Source: Geomonas subterranea
Lineage (GTDB): Bacteria; Desulfobacterota; Desulfuromonadia; Geobacterales; Geobacteraceae
Direction of reading: 5' to 3'
Assembly: GCF_019063845.1 (NCBI RefSeq)
Contig: NZ_CP077683.1
Location: 2,170,001-2,234,000 of the forward strand
DNA length: 64,000 nt
A program made the position numbers and the translations under genes. How positions within the stretch are numbered: position 1 is the first letter of the stretch; each line of letters starts with the position of its first letter. Of this stretch, positions 27,444 through 35,244 are shown piece after piece. The notes under the pieces are model-generated. The model had not been told where the DNA came from. It worked only from the letters and a program-made list of their open reading frames with translations, and did no database searches.

Positions 27444-27764
27444 TTACTGCACCGGTTGCAGCACCACCGCCACGTCCCCAGCCTGGAACACCTCCACCGG
27501 CAGGTTGACGGTAGCGAATTCCTTACCATCCGGAGCCTTGATCTGGACGAAGGCATCGAGAAAATCCTCATCCGGAAGGGTGAAGCGCCCCGTCGCGTCC
27601 GTGGCCAGGGTGTACTTGTTCACCTCCTGCAAGTGCACGTACACAACCGCCCCCACGACAGGTTTGCCGTCAGGATAGGTAACTTTCCCCCCTGATGCCA
27701 TGCAGGCAGCTGCGAACAGCAGCATCCCCGCACACACCATCGTCATCAAACCTAGCTTTTTCAT
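27444..27764 (-). CDS. Small exported carboxypeptidase-regulatory-like domain protein
   Basis: A 106-residue protein with a signal peptide (about 1-23, MLLFAAACMASG; AAC gives a possible lipidation site). A single beta-sandwich follows, with the pattern GKVTYPDGKPVVGAVVYV and TLATDATGRFTLPDE. The same domain type is repeated in the large protein encoded 48 bases downstream. It is the first gene of the exosortase operon, with a sigma-54 promoter upstream. It may cap or seed assembly of the larger protein; that is inference. Confidence 0.8.
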   Translation of the reverse strand: MKKLGLMTMVCAGMLLFAAACMASGGKVTYPDGKPVVGAVVYVHLQEVNKYTLATDATGRFTLPDEDFLDAFVQIKAPDGKEFATVNLPVEVFQAGDVAVVLQPVQ

Positions 27765-27833
27765 TGCATGCTCCTTTTTGAAAGTGGCCAGCCGTGAACC
27801 GGCCGATTAAAGACAAGGCACCGTCTTGCAGTT

Positions 27834-27849
27834 GGCAATACTCAGGCCA
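27834..27849 (-). promoter_or_regulatory. Sigma-54 promoter of the exosortase operon
   Basis: The minus strand reads TGGCCTGAGTATTGCC. TGGC at -24 and TTGC at -12 have the exact consensus spacing. The predicted start is near 27823, about 59 bases before the first ATG. In other bacteria PEP-CTERM/exosortase genes depend on sigma-54 and the PrsK/PrsR pair (established for Zoogloea, from memory). Confidence 0.65.
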
Positions 27850-27918
27850 AAAAAAAGGGGCTGCATTTCCAGGCATTTGGAATCTAATTAAATTCCATTA
27901 TGTACACGATACGCACAG

Positions 27919-27939
27919 GTTGTACCGATTTGGTACAAC
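27919..27939. promoter_or_regulatory. GTTGTACC-N5-GGTACAAC palindrome, candidate enhancer site
   Basis: A perfect 8-5-8 inverted repeat about 95-115 bp upstream of the predicted start of the exosortase operon. It has no T-run, so it is not a terminator. The position fits an activator site. Confidence 0.55.
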
Positions 27940-28035
27940 TGCGCTACCACAGGGAAAGAGGATGGAGGTTGTGGGTAAGGTCACGGACGATCCGAAAGTT
28001 CGTGGGGGCGGAACTGGCAGGGAAACGGGGGACGC

Positions 28036-28068
28036 AAAAAAACCCCGCAGGCGTAGGCCTGCGGGGTT
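28036..28068 (-). terminator. Terminator of yjdM
   Basis: An 11-bp stem AACCCCGCAGG/CCTGCGGGGTT is followed on the minus strand by a run of seven T. Confidence 0.9.
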
Positions 28069-28112
28069 CACAGCGTCGGGGACAAGGGGGATCGGATGAT
28101 CCCCTTTGTGCG

Positions 28113-28451
28113 TCAGGCTTTCTTCACGTACTCGGACTTCAACTGCATGGCGCCGATGCCGTCGATCTTGCAGTCGATGTCGTGGTCTCCGTCGACCAGA
28201 CGGATGTTGCGCACCTTGGTGCCGACCTTGACTACCGACGACGAACCCTTGATCTTCAGGTCCTTGATCACGGTGACGGAGTCTCCGTCCTGCAGCGCGT
28301 TGCCGAAGGCGTCACGCACGACAATTTCGGATACGCCTCCTTGCTGCTCGACCTGGGGCCACTCGTTGCCGCACTCGGGGCAGACGTAAAGCGCGCCGTC
28401 TTCGTAGGTGTATTCAGAACTGCAGGAGGGGCATTTGGGGAGGGTTGTCAT
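28113..28451 (-). CDS. yjdM: YjdM/PhnA-family zinc-ribbon protein
   Basis: A 112-residue cytoplasmic protein. Two zinc-ribbon knuckles, CPSC (about 7-10) and CPEC (about 27-30), frame the family signature SSEYTYEDG. The rest is the SH3-like domain with [13 protein letters not shown] and KDLKIKGSS. The family was named phnA for its genomic location near phosphonate genes in E. coli, but its role is not a phosphonatase and remains unclear. The second ATG (28451) is chosen because AAAGGA lies 5 bases upstream; the first ATG overlaps that site. Confidence 0.92.
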   Translation of the reverse strand: MTTLPKCPSCSSEYTYEDGALYVCPECGNEWPQVEQQGGVSEIVVRDAFGNALQDGDSVTVIKDLKIKGSSSVVKVGTKVRNIRLVDGDHDIDCKIDGIGAMQLKSEYVKKA

Positions 28452-28628
28452 GTTCATCCTTTGTCTTTGAGATACGCGCGGAAGCAGAAACTCCGCGTCC
28501 CACCGGAATTAACCTCATCAGGCATCTTCTTGTCAAGAAAAGAGTATCGCCCCCCCCCCACTTGCTGCCGGGGAATCACCCACTAGAATATAAAATATTT
28601 TTAATTTCATTGTGAAGGGGGACGGTCT

Positions 28629-31583
28629 ATGACTTGGGATCTGCACGTCGCTGAAGCCGAGACTTTGCTTGAATCTTCACGTATTCCCTCATCCCTGGAG
28701 ATAATCACCCTCATCAAACGGATCAATCCCACCAGGCTCCAGCTCCCTGAGGCGGACCGGGAGCGTGGCTACCGCATCAAGGGCGCGCTGCAGAACCTGC
28801 TCCTCGAGCAGTACGGGGAGGCGTTCTGTCTCGTCCCGCTTGCCTGGAGCACGGAAATCGTGCTGATAAAACATAGCGTCCTCCCCTCGGTGGATGCCTG
28901 CCATGCAGTCGTCGGAGCATTGTCCGAGAAGGCCCTCCGCACCGTCGCCGAGCCCGTGGAGAGTTCGCCATCGAAGCTCCCCCCCAAAAAGAAGGCTAAG
29001 CCGCTGGACCCGTACCCTCCCAAGGATGCGCTACGGCAAGCGCAACAGCTGCTGGAAAAATTCGAATACTGCCAGGCGGAGGAACTGCTCTCCAGCATCC
29101 GGATAGAGAACAGCTGCGCTCTGCCGAGTTTGCTCGCAGCGGCCACCCTACTGATGGAGGAGATCGGCGCTTACGGCACCGTCATCGAGATGCTGCTGTC
29201 GCAGCCAAAGGCCGTTCTGAAGGATACCTCCGTCAGGGAGATTCTTGCGCTGGCCTACTACCGAAACGGCATGATCCCGGAGGCGCGTGCGCTTTTCGAT
29301 GCGCTCCCCGCCGCAGTCCTGCAGAAGAACTCCCTTTGCGCCTATGCTGAAATTTCTTTCAAGGACGGAAGCCTCACCCACGCCTACCGGCTGCTGGAAG
29401 AGGCCGGCAGCAAGGAAGGCTTCGTCGCCATGCTCGCTCCGCTGAAAAAGGAAATCGAGGAGACGATGTTGGCGGAAGCGCACACGTGGCTGCAGAGCGC
29501 GCAGGAAGCTCTTTCCCGGGACCTTCTGGCGCAGGCCGAGTCCCTGAGCCTTGAAGCCCTTGCCCGCTACCCGGCGTTGCCGAAGGCACGGGAGATGGTG
29601 GCCAAGGTAAAGGCGAGGAGAGAGGCCGAGGAGTTGGCTGCGCTTTGGGAAAGGCTCGAGACGAGCGAGCAGGGTGCGCCGCGGCTCGACCTGCTGGAAA
29701 CGCTGCTGAATCGGGACACGAAGCACAAGGAGAAGATCGCACGGCTGCTGGCGGCAGAAAAGGCGGCCATGAAGAAGGAATTGGTCCATAGCCGGCTGCA
29801 GGAGCTCCGGGAAGAAACCGCTCAGGAGCGGTGGCCCAAATGCTACCACATCATCGACTGGCTCTCCCGCCAGAGCGACCATGCCGGCAGCTACCGCGAC
29901 GCCTGCGCCCTCTCGCCCAACTTCTCCGTTCTTCACAACAACAGGCGTCTGCAGAAGGTCGCCGGAAAGACCGCCAGGGAGGCGTGGCTTAGGTGGGTCC
30001 AGGCCAGGTCGGCGCTGCAGGCGGGGCGGCGGGAAGGATGCCTTGAATTGATGGAGGGGGTCAGGGAATACTTCGAGCACTACCCGGAGTTCGCTGAAGA
30101 GTACCGGAACCTTCTTGGATGGGAGCAGGAATCGGCGAGAAGCGAAATCGCGGACCTGCTGCAGCAGGTGGAAGGGGACGCGGATCCTCTGCGGGTATGC
30201 ACCCTCTTCAACCGCGTCCGGAAGAAAATGACGATACTGCCGGAGGAGGAAAAGATCGCCTACAAAAAGATCATGCAGGACCGCATGGCTCTGGTCATGC
30301 CTGGCCCCACTGAAGAGGAGTTTGCGAACGCGTACCATTGCGCCCTTTTGTTCGGCAACGTCGAAGCCGCGGCCTACTTCCGGGAGATGGTTTCGGATAC
30401 CGACCGGCTGGAGCAGGTCGAGAAGGACGTCTCAGAGCTGATGAAGCTGGAGGCTGCCCCTATGACGCTTACGTTTTCGGACGATATCCCGATCGACCTG
30501 GCCTCGCAGTCACCGCTACGCTGTCTGGGCTCCACAAATCGTCACATCTTTCTTGTGGACGACAAGGGTGACATGATCATGGCCGATCTGGAGGAGATGA
30601 CCGCCACCAGGTTCACTTCGATCCTCGACAGGATGTCCCTCGTCGACGCGCTTCCCGCGCAAGGGATTTTCCTGTTCAGGACCTACGATGACAGCTTCTT
30701 CGCGCGCGCCGAGCTTTCCAGTGGTAAAGGCGCCATAACAGCGCTGTTCGATGCGCCGTCCGGGTTATTAATGAAAGACGGGACCAAGGTGAACAACATC
30801 TACCTGAGCAGCGAGAGAGCGATCGATTACTATCTCAACACCAGCGAAAAGGAGGGGACGGCGCCGGCGACCATGGGGAGGCAGCGTTTGCGGAGCAAAA
30901 ACGGCATGGTCGATGCCATCCAGATAAACGACGAGCCGCGGATCTACAGTTGGCGCCTCTCCAGCAACCCTGACAAGTTCATCATAGGGGCCACGGACGA
31001 GACGAGAATATGCGCCAAAAATCTCACCCTCGATGTCGCCATGGCCATGACGCCCGACATCTGGGAGGTCGACGAGGCCAACGGCCACATCTACTACTTC
31101 TACATCCACATGCTCAAGCGAGTCGATTTTGATTTCGACAACTATGTGGAATTCCCAGACTCAGGGGGCTGCTTCTTCTTTCGTGACTACCACAGGATGC
31201 TCGGGTTGTGCCCGGCTACCAACACGATCCACCTCGCCCTGAGAGACAAATCAGCCTTGTATGATTACAGCGCCAACAAACTCTCGGAGCCCTTCTCGGC
31301 AGACACGATCGTCTCCACCAGACCCGCGAGGAAGTGGTATTGCTTTCATTACGACAGGGATGCGGGCGAACTGAAACTACGGGACGTAACGGAGGAAGTG
31401 TTCAAGATCCTTGAGTGGAAGACGGTACCATTCAGAATGGGGAGGACGTGGAGTGACAAAGAGTATCAGGAGTTACACAACCTGCTTTACTTCGGTTACT
31501 CCAGCGAGGACAACCCGGAGTCATCTGTATCGTCACAGGAAGGGGAGGACGGTTTCGGTGACACGGCACGAGTCGCTATGTAA
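28629..31583 (+). CDS. 984-residue orphan with helical-repeat N-terminus and beta-rich C-terminus
   Basis: A large soluble protein without signal peptide or membrane helix. Residues 1-100 form a small conserved-looking domain (EAETLLESSRIPSSLEII). A lysine/proline linker (PPKKKAKPLDPYPP) follows at about 115-130. About 130-640 are TPR-like helical hairpins (for example LALAYYRNGMIPEARALFDAL). About 650-950 are beta-rich with repeated four-strand-like units (HIFLVDDKGDMIMADL, IYYFYIHMLKRVDF, TIHLALRDKSALYDY), suggesting a propeller. No catalytic motif is evident. It is a single gene bounded by yjdM and the tRNA-Gly element. No named family is recognised. Confidence 0.75.
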   Translation: MTWDLHVAEAETLLESSRIPSSLEIITLIKRINPTRLQLPEADRERGYRIKGALQNLLLEQYGEAFCLVPLAWSTEIVLIKHSVLPSVDACHAVVGALSEKALRTVAEPVESSPSKLPPKKKAKPLDPYPPKDALRQAQQLLEKFEYCQAEELLSSIRIENSCALPSLLAAATLLMEEIGAYGTVIEMLLSQPKAVLKDTSVREILALAYYRNGMIPEARALFDALPAAVLQKNSLCAYAEISFKDGSLTHAYRLLEEAGSKEGFVAMLAPLKKEIEETMLAEAHTWLQSAQEALSRDLLAQAESLSLEALARYPALPKAREMVAKVKARREAEELAALWERLETSEQGAPRLDLLETLLNRDTKHKEKIARLLAAEKAAMKKELVHSRLQELREETAQERWPKCYHIIDWLSRQSDHAGSYRDACALSPNFSVLHNNRRLQKVAGKTAREAWLRWVQARSALQAGRREGCLELMEGVREYFEHYPEFAEEYRNLLGWEQESARSEIADLLQQVEGDADPLRVCTLFNRVRKKMTILPEEEKIAYKKIMQDRMALVMPGPTEEEFANAYHCALLFGNVEAAAYFREMVSDTDRLEQVEKDVSELMKLEAAPMTLTFSDDIPIDLASQSPLRCLGSTNRHIFLVDDKGDMIMADLEEMTATRFTSILDRMSLVDALPAQGIFLFRTYDDSFFARAELSSGKGAITALFDAPSGLLMKDGTKVNNIYLSSERAIDYYLNTSEKEGTAPATMGRQRLRSKNGMVDAIQINDEPRIYSWRLSSNPDKFIIGATDETRICAKNLTLDVAMAMTPDIWEVDEANGHIYYFYIHMLKRVDFDFDNYVEFPDSGGCFFFRDYHRMLGLCPATNTIHLALRDKSALYDYSANKLSEPFSADTIVSTRPARKWYCFHYDRDAGELKLRDVTEEVFKILEWKTVPFRMGRTWSDKEYQELHNLLYFGYSSEDNPESSVSSQEGEDGFGDTARVAM

Positions 31584-31716
31584 CCCCAGAGTCGGCTTAG
31601 CCGGCCAACCGTTCACACCCAGTTCTCCTTCCCTCACACTACCCCGGCAGCGGACAAAAGCCCCCCCGGCTCTCTCTGAAACCTTCATACCTGAAAGGTT
31701 TGGTGAAAGTCGGGGC
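31584..31716. other. Intergenic tail after the 984-residue gene
   Basis: No gene. An AAACCTT/AAGGTTT hairpin is present but lacks a T-run on the plus strand, so it is a weak terminator candidate at best. Confidence 0.3.
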
Positions 31717-31745
31717 AAAAAAAAAGGAATCCCGAAGGATTCCTT
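31717..31745 (-). terminator. Displaced original terminator of tRNA-Gly
   Basis: A perfect 9-bp stem AAGGAATCC/GGATTCCTT with a CGAA loop, followed on the minus strand by nine T. It borders the distal copy of the tRNA 3' end, so before the integration it would have directly followed tRNA-Gly. Confidence 0.75.
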
Positions 31746-31774
31746 GTTGTTAGTATGGAGCGGGAAACGGGGTT
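31735..31774. repeat. Distal attachment-site copy (40-bp direct repeat)
   Basis: Identical over 40 bases to 33260-33299, including the last 19 bases of tRNA-Gly with CCA. It marks the far end of an integrated element. Confidence 0.9.
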
Positions 31775-32071
31775 GTCCGGAAACACCAGTTTTCTGAACT
31801 TCGTGGTGACAAAGACATCCGAAATGCGCCGGATCGTTAAGATCAGGCTGTCTCACACCCCCCGGCCACCTCAGCCAGAAAACTTGCCATCCTCACTTCC
31901 CCTCCCTTCAGCGGGAAGGTAAACCACCTATAACAACTTTCATTTGTCATCACAAATCTATCGCAATATATAGGGATCCTTTATACAAGTCAAAGGCGAA
32001 GTGAGTAAATGGTATCCCTGAACCGGTCATGTCGGCGGTCTTGCATCTTCTGACGCAGTCGCGCCCCCCCC

Positions 32072-32250
32072 GCTGCATGCGGAGTACCTGCAGTGGCTCA
32101 GATATTATCTGGATTTTTGCGATAAATATTCGCCTCCACAGTCGAAATCTGACCGGGTGCGGCTGTTTTGCGAGAAATTGAGGGAGAGAAGCCAGACTGC
32201 GGACCAGCAAGAACGTGCGGCCCATGCCGTTATACTTCGCCCTGCTAAAG
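32072..32250 (+). pseudogene. N-terminal fragment of a tyrosine recombinase
   Basis: The frame reads LHAEYLQWLRYYLDFCDKYS and continues with KSDRVRLFCEKLRERSQTADQQERAAHA. This is the SAM-like core-binding domain of phage/integron-type integrases. It has no proper start and the similarity ends near 32250. The catalytic part survives 0.65 kb downstream. Confidence 0.7.
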
Positions 32251-32579
32251 AAAAAGGAGCGCTGTGCATATGGACCTCCTACGAGGTCCCAGCCCCCAAA
32301 CCTGCCAGGACCAGACCAGAGTCCCCCCCTCAGGCGACCGCCATCGCGCTGGCCCAAAACCTGCCATCAACACGGTCACTGCTTCGCACCTCAAACTATG
32401 TTGAGGCGGAATACCCGGTAAAATCCGCCAAGGACAGAACGGTTCCGCCCCCTGGACTTTTGACCGCCTAACTACAACCCGTTCGAAAGCGAAGTGGAGG
32501 CTGGCTGTAATCGGTCCTGCAGCCGAAAAGGGCGTTTACACGAAATCCTTTACCCCCCACACAACTTCAGGAAAGACTT

Positions 32580-32765
32580 GCACAACTTTTACCAGGAGCT
32601 GTCAAGTTACGACAAGAGTCGAACAAGTTTTGACAAGAGTTGTGCAACTTTGGACGAGAGTCGCACAAGTTTTGATGGGAGTTGCGCAAGTTCGGGCGAG
32701 AGTTGTGCGAGTTATGATGAAAGTTGTTCAAGTTCGGGCGAGTGTTGTACAGGTTTGGTGGGAAG
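32580..32765. repeat. Degenerate 21-bp tandem repeat
   Basis: About eight units of the form AGTTttGAcgaGAGTtGtgCA follow each other with frequent substitutions. The unit length keeps a frame open (134 codons on plus), giving a Ser/Cys/Asp-rich translation that looks like a repeat artefact rather than a gene. Confidence 0.7.
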
Positions 32766-32768
32766 TCA

Positions 32769-32904
32769 TGTCGATCGGCTTCCAGTTTTGACCCATCATC
32801 GGCACCTTGAGACCCACCTCTCAAACTGTAAGAACTCAATATTTCAAAAGGGGTGGGTCACCCTTGGAAGCCGATACTGGGTCAAAATCCGTAGCTGATT
32901 CACA
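32769..32904. mobile_element. 136-bp IS21-like end pair (solo or MITE-like relic)
   Basis: The left end TGTCGATCGGCT and the inverted right end TGTGAATCAGCT match at 9 of 12 positions. Inside, TCGGCTTCCA/TGGAAGCCGA and TTTTGACCCA/TGGGTCAAAA form further inverted pairs, as in the multiple terminal sites of IS21-family elements. No transposase remains. The family call is from memory of end sequences. Confidence 0.45.
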
Positions 32905-32912
32905 TCTTCACC

Positions 32913-33197
32913 ATGGAAAACGGAATGACCTTCACTGCCGAGAGGTTTCAGCGGCGGGTATGGGTCAAGGCGCTGAAGCAGGCGGTAGTGCAGTACCGGA
33001 AGCCCTACACGGCCAGGCACACCTTCGCGGCATGGGCTCTGGCGATCAGAACCGACCAGAACCGGTTGGTAAACCTGATGGGGCACGCGAGTAAGCAGAT
33101 GATCTACGAGGTCTACGGGCGCTACGTGGAGGGGCTGGAGCAGGACAGGCTGAGAATTCTTTCCTACTTCGGAAGGGACTTCAAAAAGGGTAGATAA
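32913..33197 (+). pseudogene. C-terminal catalytic fragment of a tyrosine recombinase
   Basis: About 94 codons. ARHTFAAWAL supplies the second catalytic Arg region, NLMGHAS the His/Lys region, and VYGRYVEG the tyrosine. The first catalytic Arg and the N-terminal domain are missing, so the fragment is inactive by itself. Its position beside the tRNA-Gly 3' end identifies it as the integrase of the element. Confidence 0.85.
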
Positions 33198-33199
33198 GC

Positions 33200-33241
33200 A
33201 AAAGCCCCGGCTGCATGCGAAAGTTCATGCGAAGCCGGGGC
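33200..33241 (-). terminator. Hairpin replacing the tRNA-Gly terminator
   Basis: GCCCCGGC (33204-33211) pairs with GCCGGGGC (33234-33241), and TTTTG follows on the minus strand. It also lies 3 bases past the integrase fragment. Confidence 0.65.
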
Positions 33242-33259
33242 CCAAAGCGAAGAATCCAC

Positions 33260-33280
33260 AAGGATTCCTTGTTGTTAGTA

Positions 33281-33299
<19 letters not shown>
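33260..33299. repeat. tRNA-proximal attachment-site copy (40-bp direct repeat)
   Basis: The perfect partner of 31735-31774. Its last 19 bases are the 3' end of tRNA-Gly. Confidence 0.9.
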
Positions 33300-33355
<56 letters not shown>

Positions 33356-33506
33356 TCAGCAGAGATCAGCTTTATAGCAAAACGGCTTTGACCAGTCAAC
33401 CCCAAAATATGCGCCCGGCGGGATTTTTTTTCGCGGGAGGGGGAAAAGGGCGCGGCTCCGGTATCTTCCGTGGACAGGCTCTGCTGGCGGCTTCGCGGCA
33501 AACGCC

Positions 33507-33884
33507 TTAGGTGCCGGTGAGCACCTTCCGGACGCTTTCGTAGATCTCCTTGGGTACGAACGGTTTCATCAGGATCCCCTTCGCACCGGCATCGAGCGCG
33601 GCCTGCGTGTCGCAATCGAAATCGGAGGCGCTGGCTACCAGTACCCGGGCGCTGGGGTCGAGGGCTAGCAGGTCCTTGGTGGCGTCGATGCCGTTCTTGT
33701 CCGGCATGTAGATGTCCATGATCACGATGTGCGGGCGCAGGGCGCGGTACCTCTCGAGGGCCTCGGCACCATCGCCGGCCTCCCCGACCACGGTGAAACC
33801 GATCTTCTCCAGCACGGCGCGCAACACCTGACGGAAAAAAATCTCGTCGTCGACGATGAGTATCCTCACGTCCTTCAAAGCCAT
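33507..33884 (-). CDS. Single-domain response regulator (CheY-like)
   Basis: A 125-residue receiver domain only. The acidic pair is in ILIVDDE, the phospho-acceptor in IVIMDIYMP, and the conserved Lys in GILMKPF. ATG 33884 is chosen because GGAGG lies 6 bases upstream; a GTG two codons earlier overlaps that site. There is no output domain and no kinase neighbour, so it likely relays signals by protein contact. Confidence 0.9.
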   Translation of the reverse strand: MALKDVRILIVDDEIFFRQVLRAVLEKIGFTVVGEAGDGAEALERYRALRPHIVIMDIYMPDKNGIDATKDLLALDPSARVLVASASDFDCDTQAALDAGAKGILMKPFVPKEIYESVRKVLTGT

Positions 33885-33979
33885 GCACACCTCCGCGCAC
33901 TGATCCCAGAGCCTGTTCTTTTTAGCATCCTCTTATACTTTTTTTGGAGACAAAAGTCAAAACGCTCTCTCATTTTTTT

Positions 33980-34525
33980 TCATTGTGCCAGACGGTACAC
34001 CGCTGCCAATGCATGACTGCTGTAATAGTGACAGATGCGCTCCAAGCCAAAAGGCGCCAGCAACCTGTCGAGTTCATCGTGACTGTAACTCTTCGCGGTG
34101 CCATCACAGCTGTAATAATGCTGCAGCACCGATCCACAAGGAACGCAATCCTCCTGCCTGCTGTTTACTTCTATGAGGAAGTAGCCTCCACAGCGCAGAT
34201 TGGCCACCACGTTTCCCAGGTACTGTTTCCTGTGGCTCCGCGTCGCCAGGATGTTGAAGACGAAGGTGCACAGAACCAGGTCCACGGACAGCCCCGCCTG
34301 CGGCAGTTCCCCGACCGTCAATATCCCCGCCAGTTCACCCGCCTGTGGATGTGCCGCGAGTGCCTTCACCCGTTCGGGGACGTCGGCCGCGTAAACGTGG
34401 AACCCTTCTCCGGATAGATAAAGCGCGTTGCGCAACGGTCCCGCGCCGTAGTCGAGCACCCTGCGCACCCTGGCGAGCCTGAAGAAGTGCGCGTAACGGA
34501 TCACGCTGCTGGCTGGTCTAATCAT
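33980..34525 (-). CDS. Class I SAM-dependent methyltransferase
   Basis: A 181-residue cytoplasmic protein. Motif I is RVLDYGAGPLRNALYL, followed by VYAADVPE (motif II acid) and LSVDLVLCTFVFNIL (motif IV region). Start ATG 34525 has GGGGGA about 6 bases upstream, while an upstream ATG (34615) adds a basic tail without a ribosome site. The substrate is unknown. It contains several Cys (CVPCGS) near its C-terminal half. The gene stands alone. Confidence 0.82.
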   Translation of the reverse strand: MIRPASSVIRYAHFFRLARVRRVLDYGAGPLRNALYLSGEGFHVYAADVPERVKALAAHPQAGELAGILTVGELPQAGLSVDLVLCTFVFNILATRSHRKQYLGNVVANLRCGGYFLIEVNSRQEDCVPCGSVLQHYYSCDGTAKSYSHDELDRLLAPFGLERICHYYSSHALAAVYRLAQ

Positions 34526-34688
34526 GTCCGTCCCCCGGAGTTGCCTCCGCTGCCGGTACTCCCTCAGCCGGCGCGGCCGAATATGGGGTTTTGCACCCGG
34601 ACAATTGTATAGCAATCCGGCAAAAGATTAACCAAATCCAATCTTATTTTCCGCATCGGCGCCGTTTACGATTTTTTGTAAAAATGGG

Positions 34689-34717
34689 TTGACAGCAGGC
34701 AGGGGCGTTATTATTAT
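34689..34717 (+). promoter_or_regulatory. Sigma-70 promoter of the riboswitch transcript
   Basis: TTGACA, 17 bases, TATTAT: a near-perfect housekeeping promoter ending about 8 bases before the aptamer. Confidence 0.85.
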
Positions 34718-34724
34718 CATGCCC

Positions 34725-34871
34725 TGTAAAGGGGAGTAGCTATCGGCCGGAGAAATGGCCGACCTTTGGTTCGTCAAGACGGTGGCAACACCCGGGCCCG
34801 AGGATAATTCATCTAACAGCAAGACCTTTACCTGTAGCGAGCAGTCGCCCCGGGTAAAGGTCTTTTTTTTT
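34725..34871 (+). promoter_or_regulatory. yybP-ykoY (Mn2+) riboswitch with intrinsic terminator
   Basis: The aptamer starts with TGTAAAGGGGAGTAGC and ends with GCAAGACCTTTACC, which pair as P1. GGTTCGTCAAGAC supplies the second metal-binding loop. These are the hallmark conserved elements of yybP-ykoY RNAs (compare the Lactococcus crystal-structure RNA). The same CCTTTACC segment can instead pair with GGGTAAAGG to form an 11-bp terminator stem (34822-34863) followed by T9. Ligand binding would favour P1 and transcription of the genes at 34943 and 35245. Confidence 0.9.
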
Positions 34872-34942
34872 ATCGCTACATGGCGCCGCCGGGCTGTAAC
34901 GGCGCCCCTTGCAACGGGCAAGCACCCGAAAGGAGAGGAAAA

Positions 34943-35218
34943 ATGGAACCGGAACAATACATAGCAAAAGTGAAGAGAAAACCCGGAAAGAAAAAGGTGG
35001 CCAGGGAACCGGTACTGAAGAACGTGGTGTCGCTCAGGGTGAGCGACCAGGAGAAACGCCTCCTGGAGCGCCTCACCAAGGCGACGGCGCTCAACGTATC
35101 CGACCTGGTGCGCGAGGCAATCGGCTTCTGGCTCGCCAAGGGAATCCCCAAGGGGCGCATCCGCGGCGGCTCGACCGGAAAGATCCCCGTGCAACCGATG
35201 CAACTGGCCGGCAACTGA
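34943..35218 (+). CDS. Ribbon-helix-helix-type DNA-binding protein
   Basis: A 91-residue basic protein. The start at 34943 has AAAGGAGAGG about 5 bases upstream. After a lysine-rich N-terminus (KVKRKPGKKK), NVVSLRVSDQEKRLLERLTK followed by ALNVSDLVREAIGFWL is a typical beta-strand, helix, helix motif of MetJ/Arc/CopG proteins. It is the first gene behind the Mn2+ riboswitch and may regulate metal- or envelope-related genes. Its target is unknown. Confidence 0.8.
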   Translation: MEPEQYIAKVKRKPGKKKVAREPVLKNVVSLRVSDQEKRLLERLTKATALNVSDLVREAIGFWLAKGIPKGRIRGGSTGKIPVQPMQLAGN

Positions 35219-35244
35219 ACAACCAACAACAGGAGACCAACCAC

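Noticed and set aside
27919-27939. Terminator
   Set aside because: The palindrome has no T-run on either strand and lies at enhancer distance from a sigma-54 promoter.
31950-32357. 135-codon minus-strand frame inside the tRNA-Gly element
   Set aside because: It is antisense to the integrase N-terminal fragment, which has recognisable similarity.
32494-32898. 134-residue Ser/Cys-rich protein
   Set aside because: It arises from a 21-bp repeat that keeps one frame open and runs into the IS21-like relic; no ribosome site.
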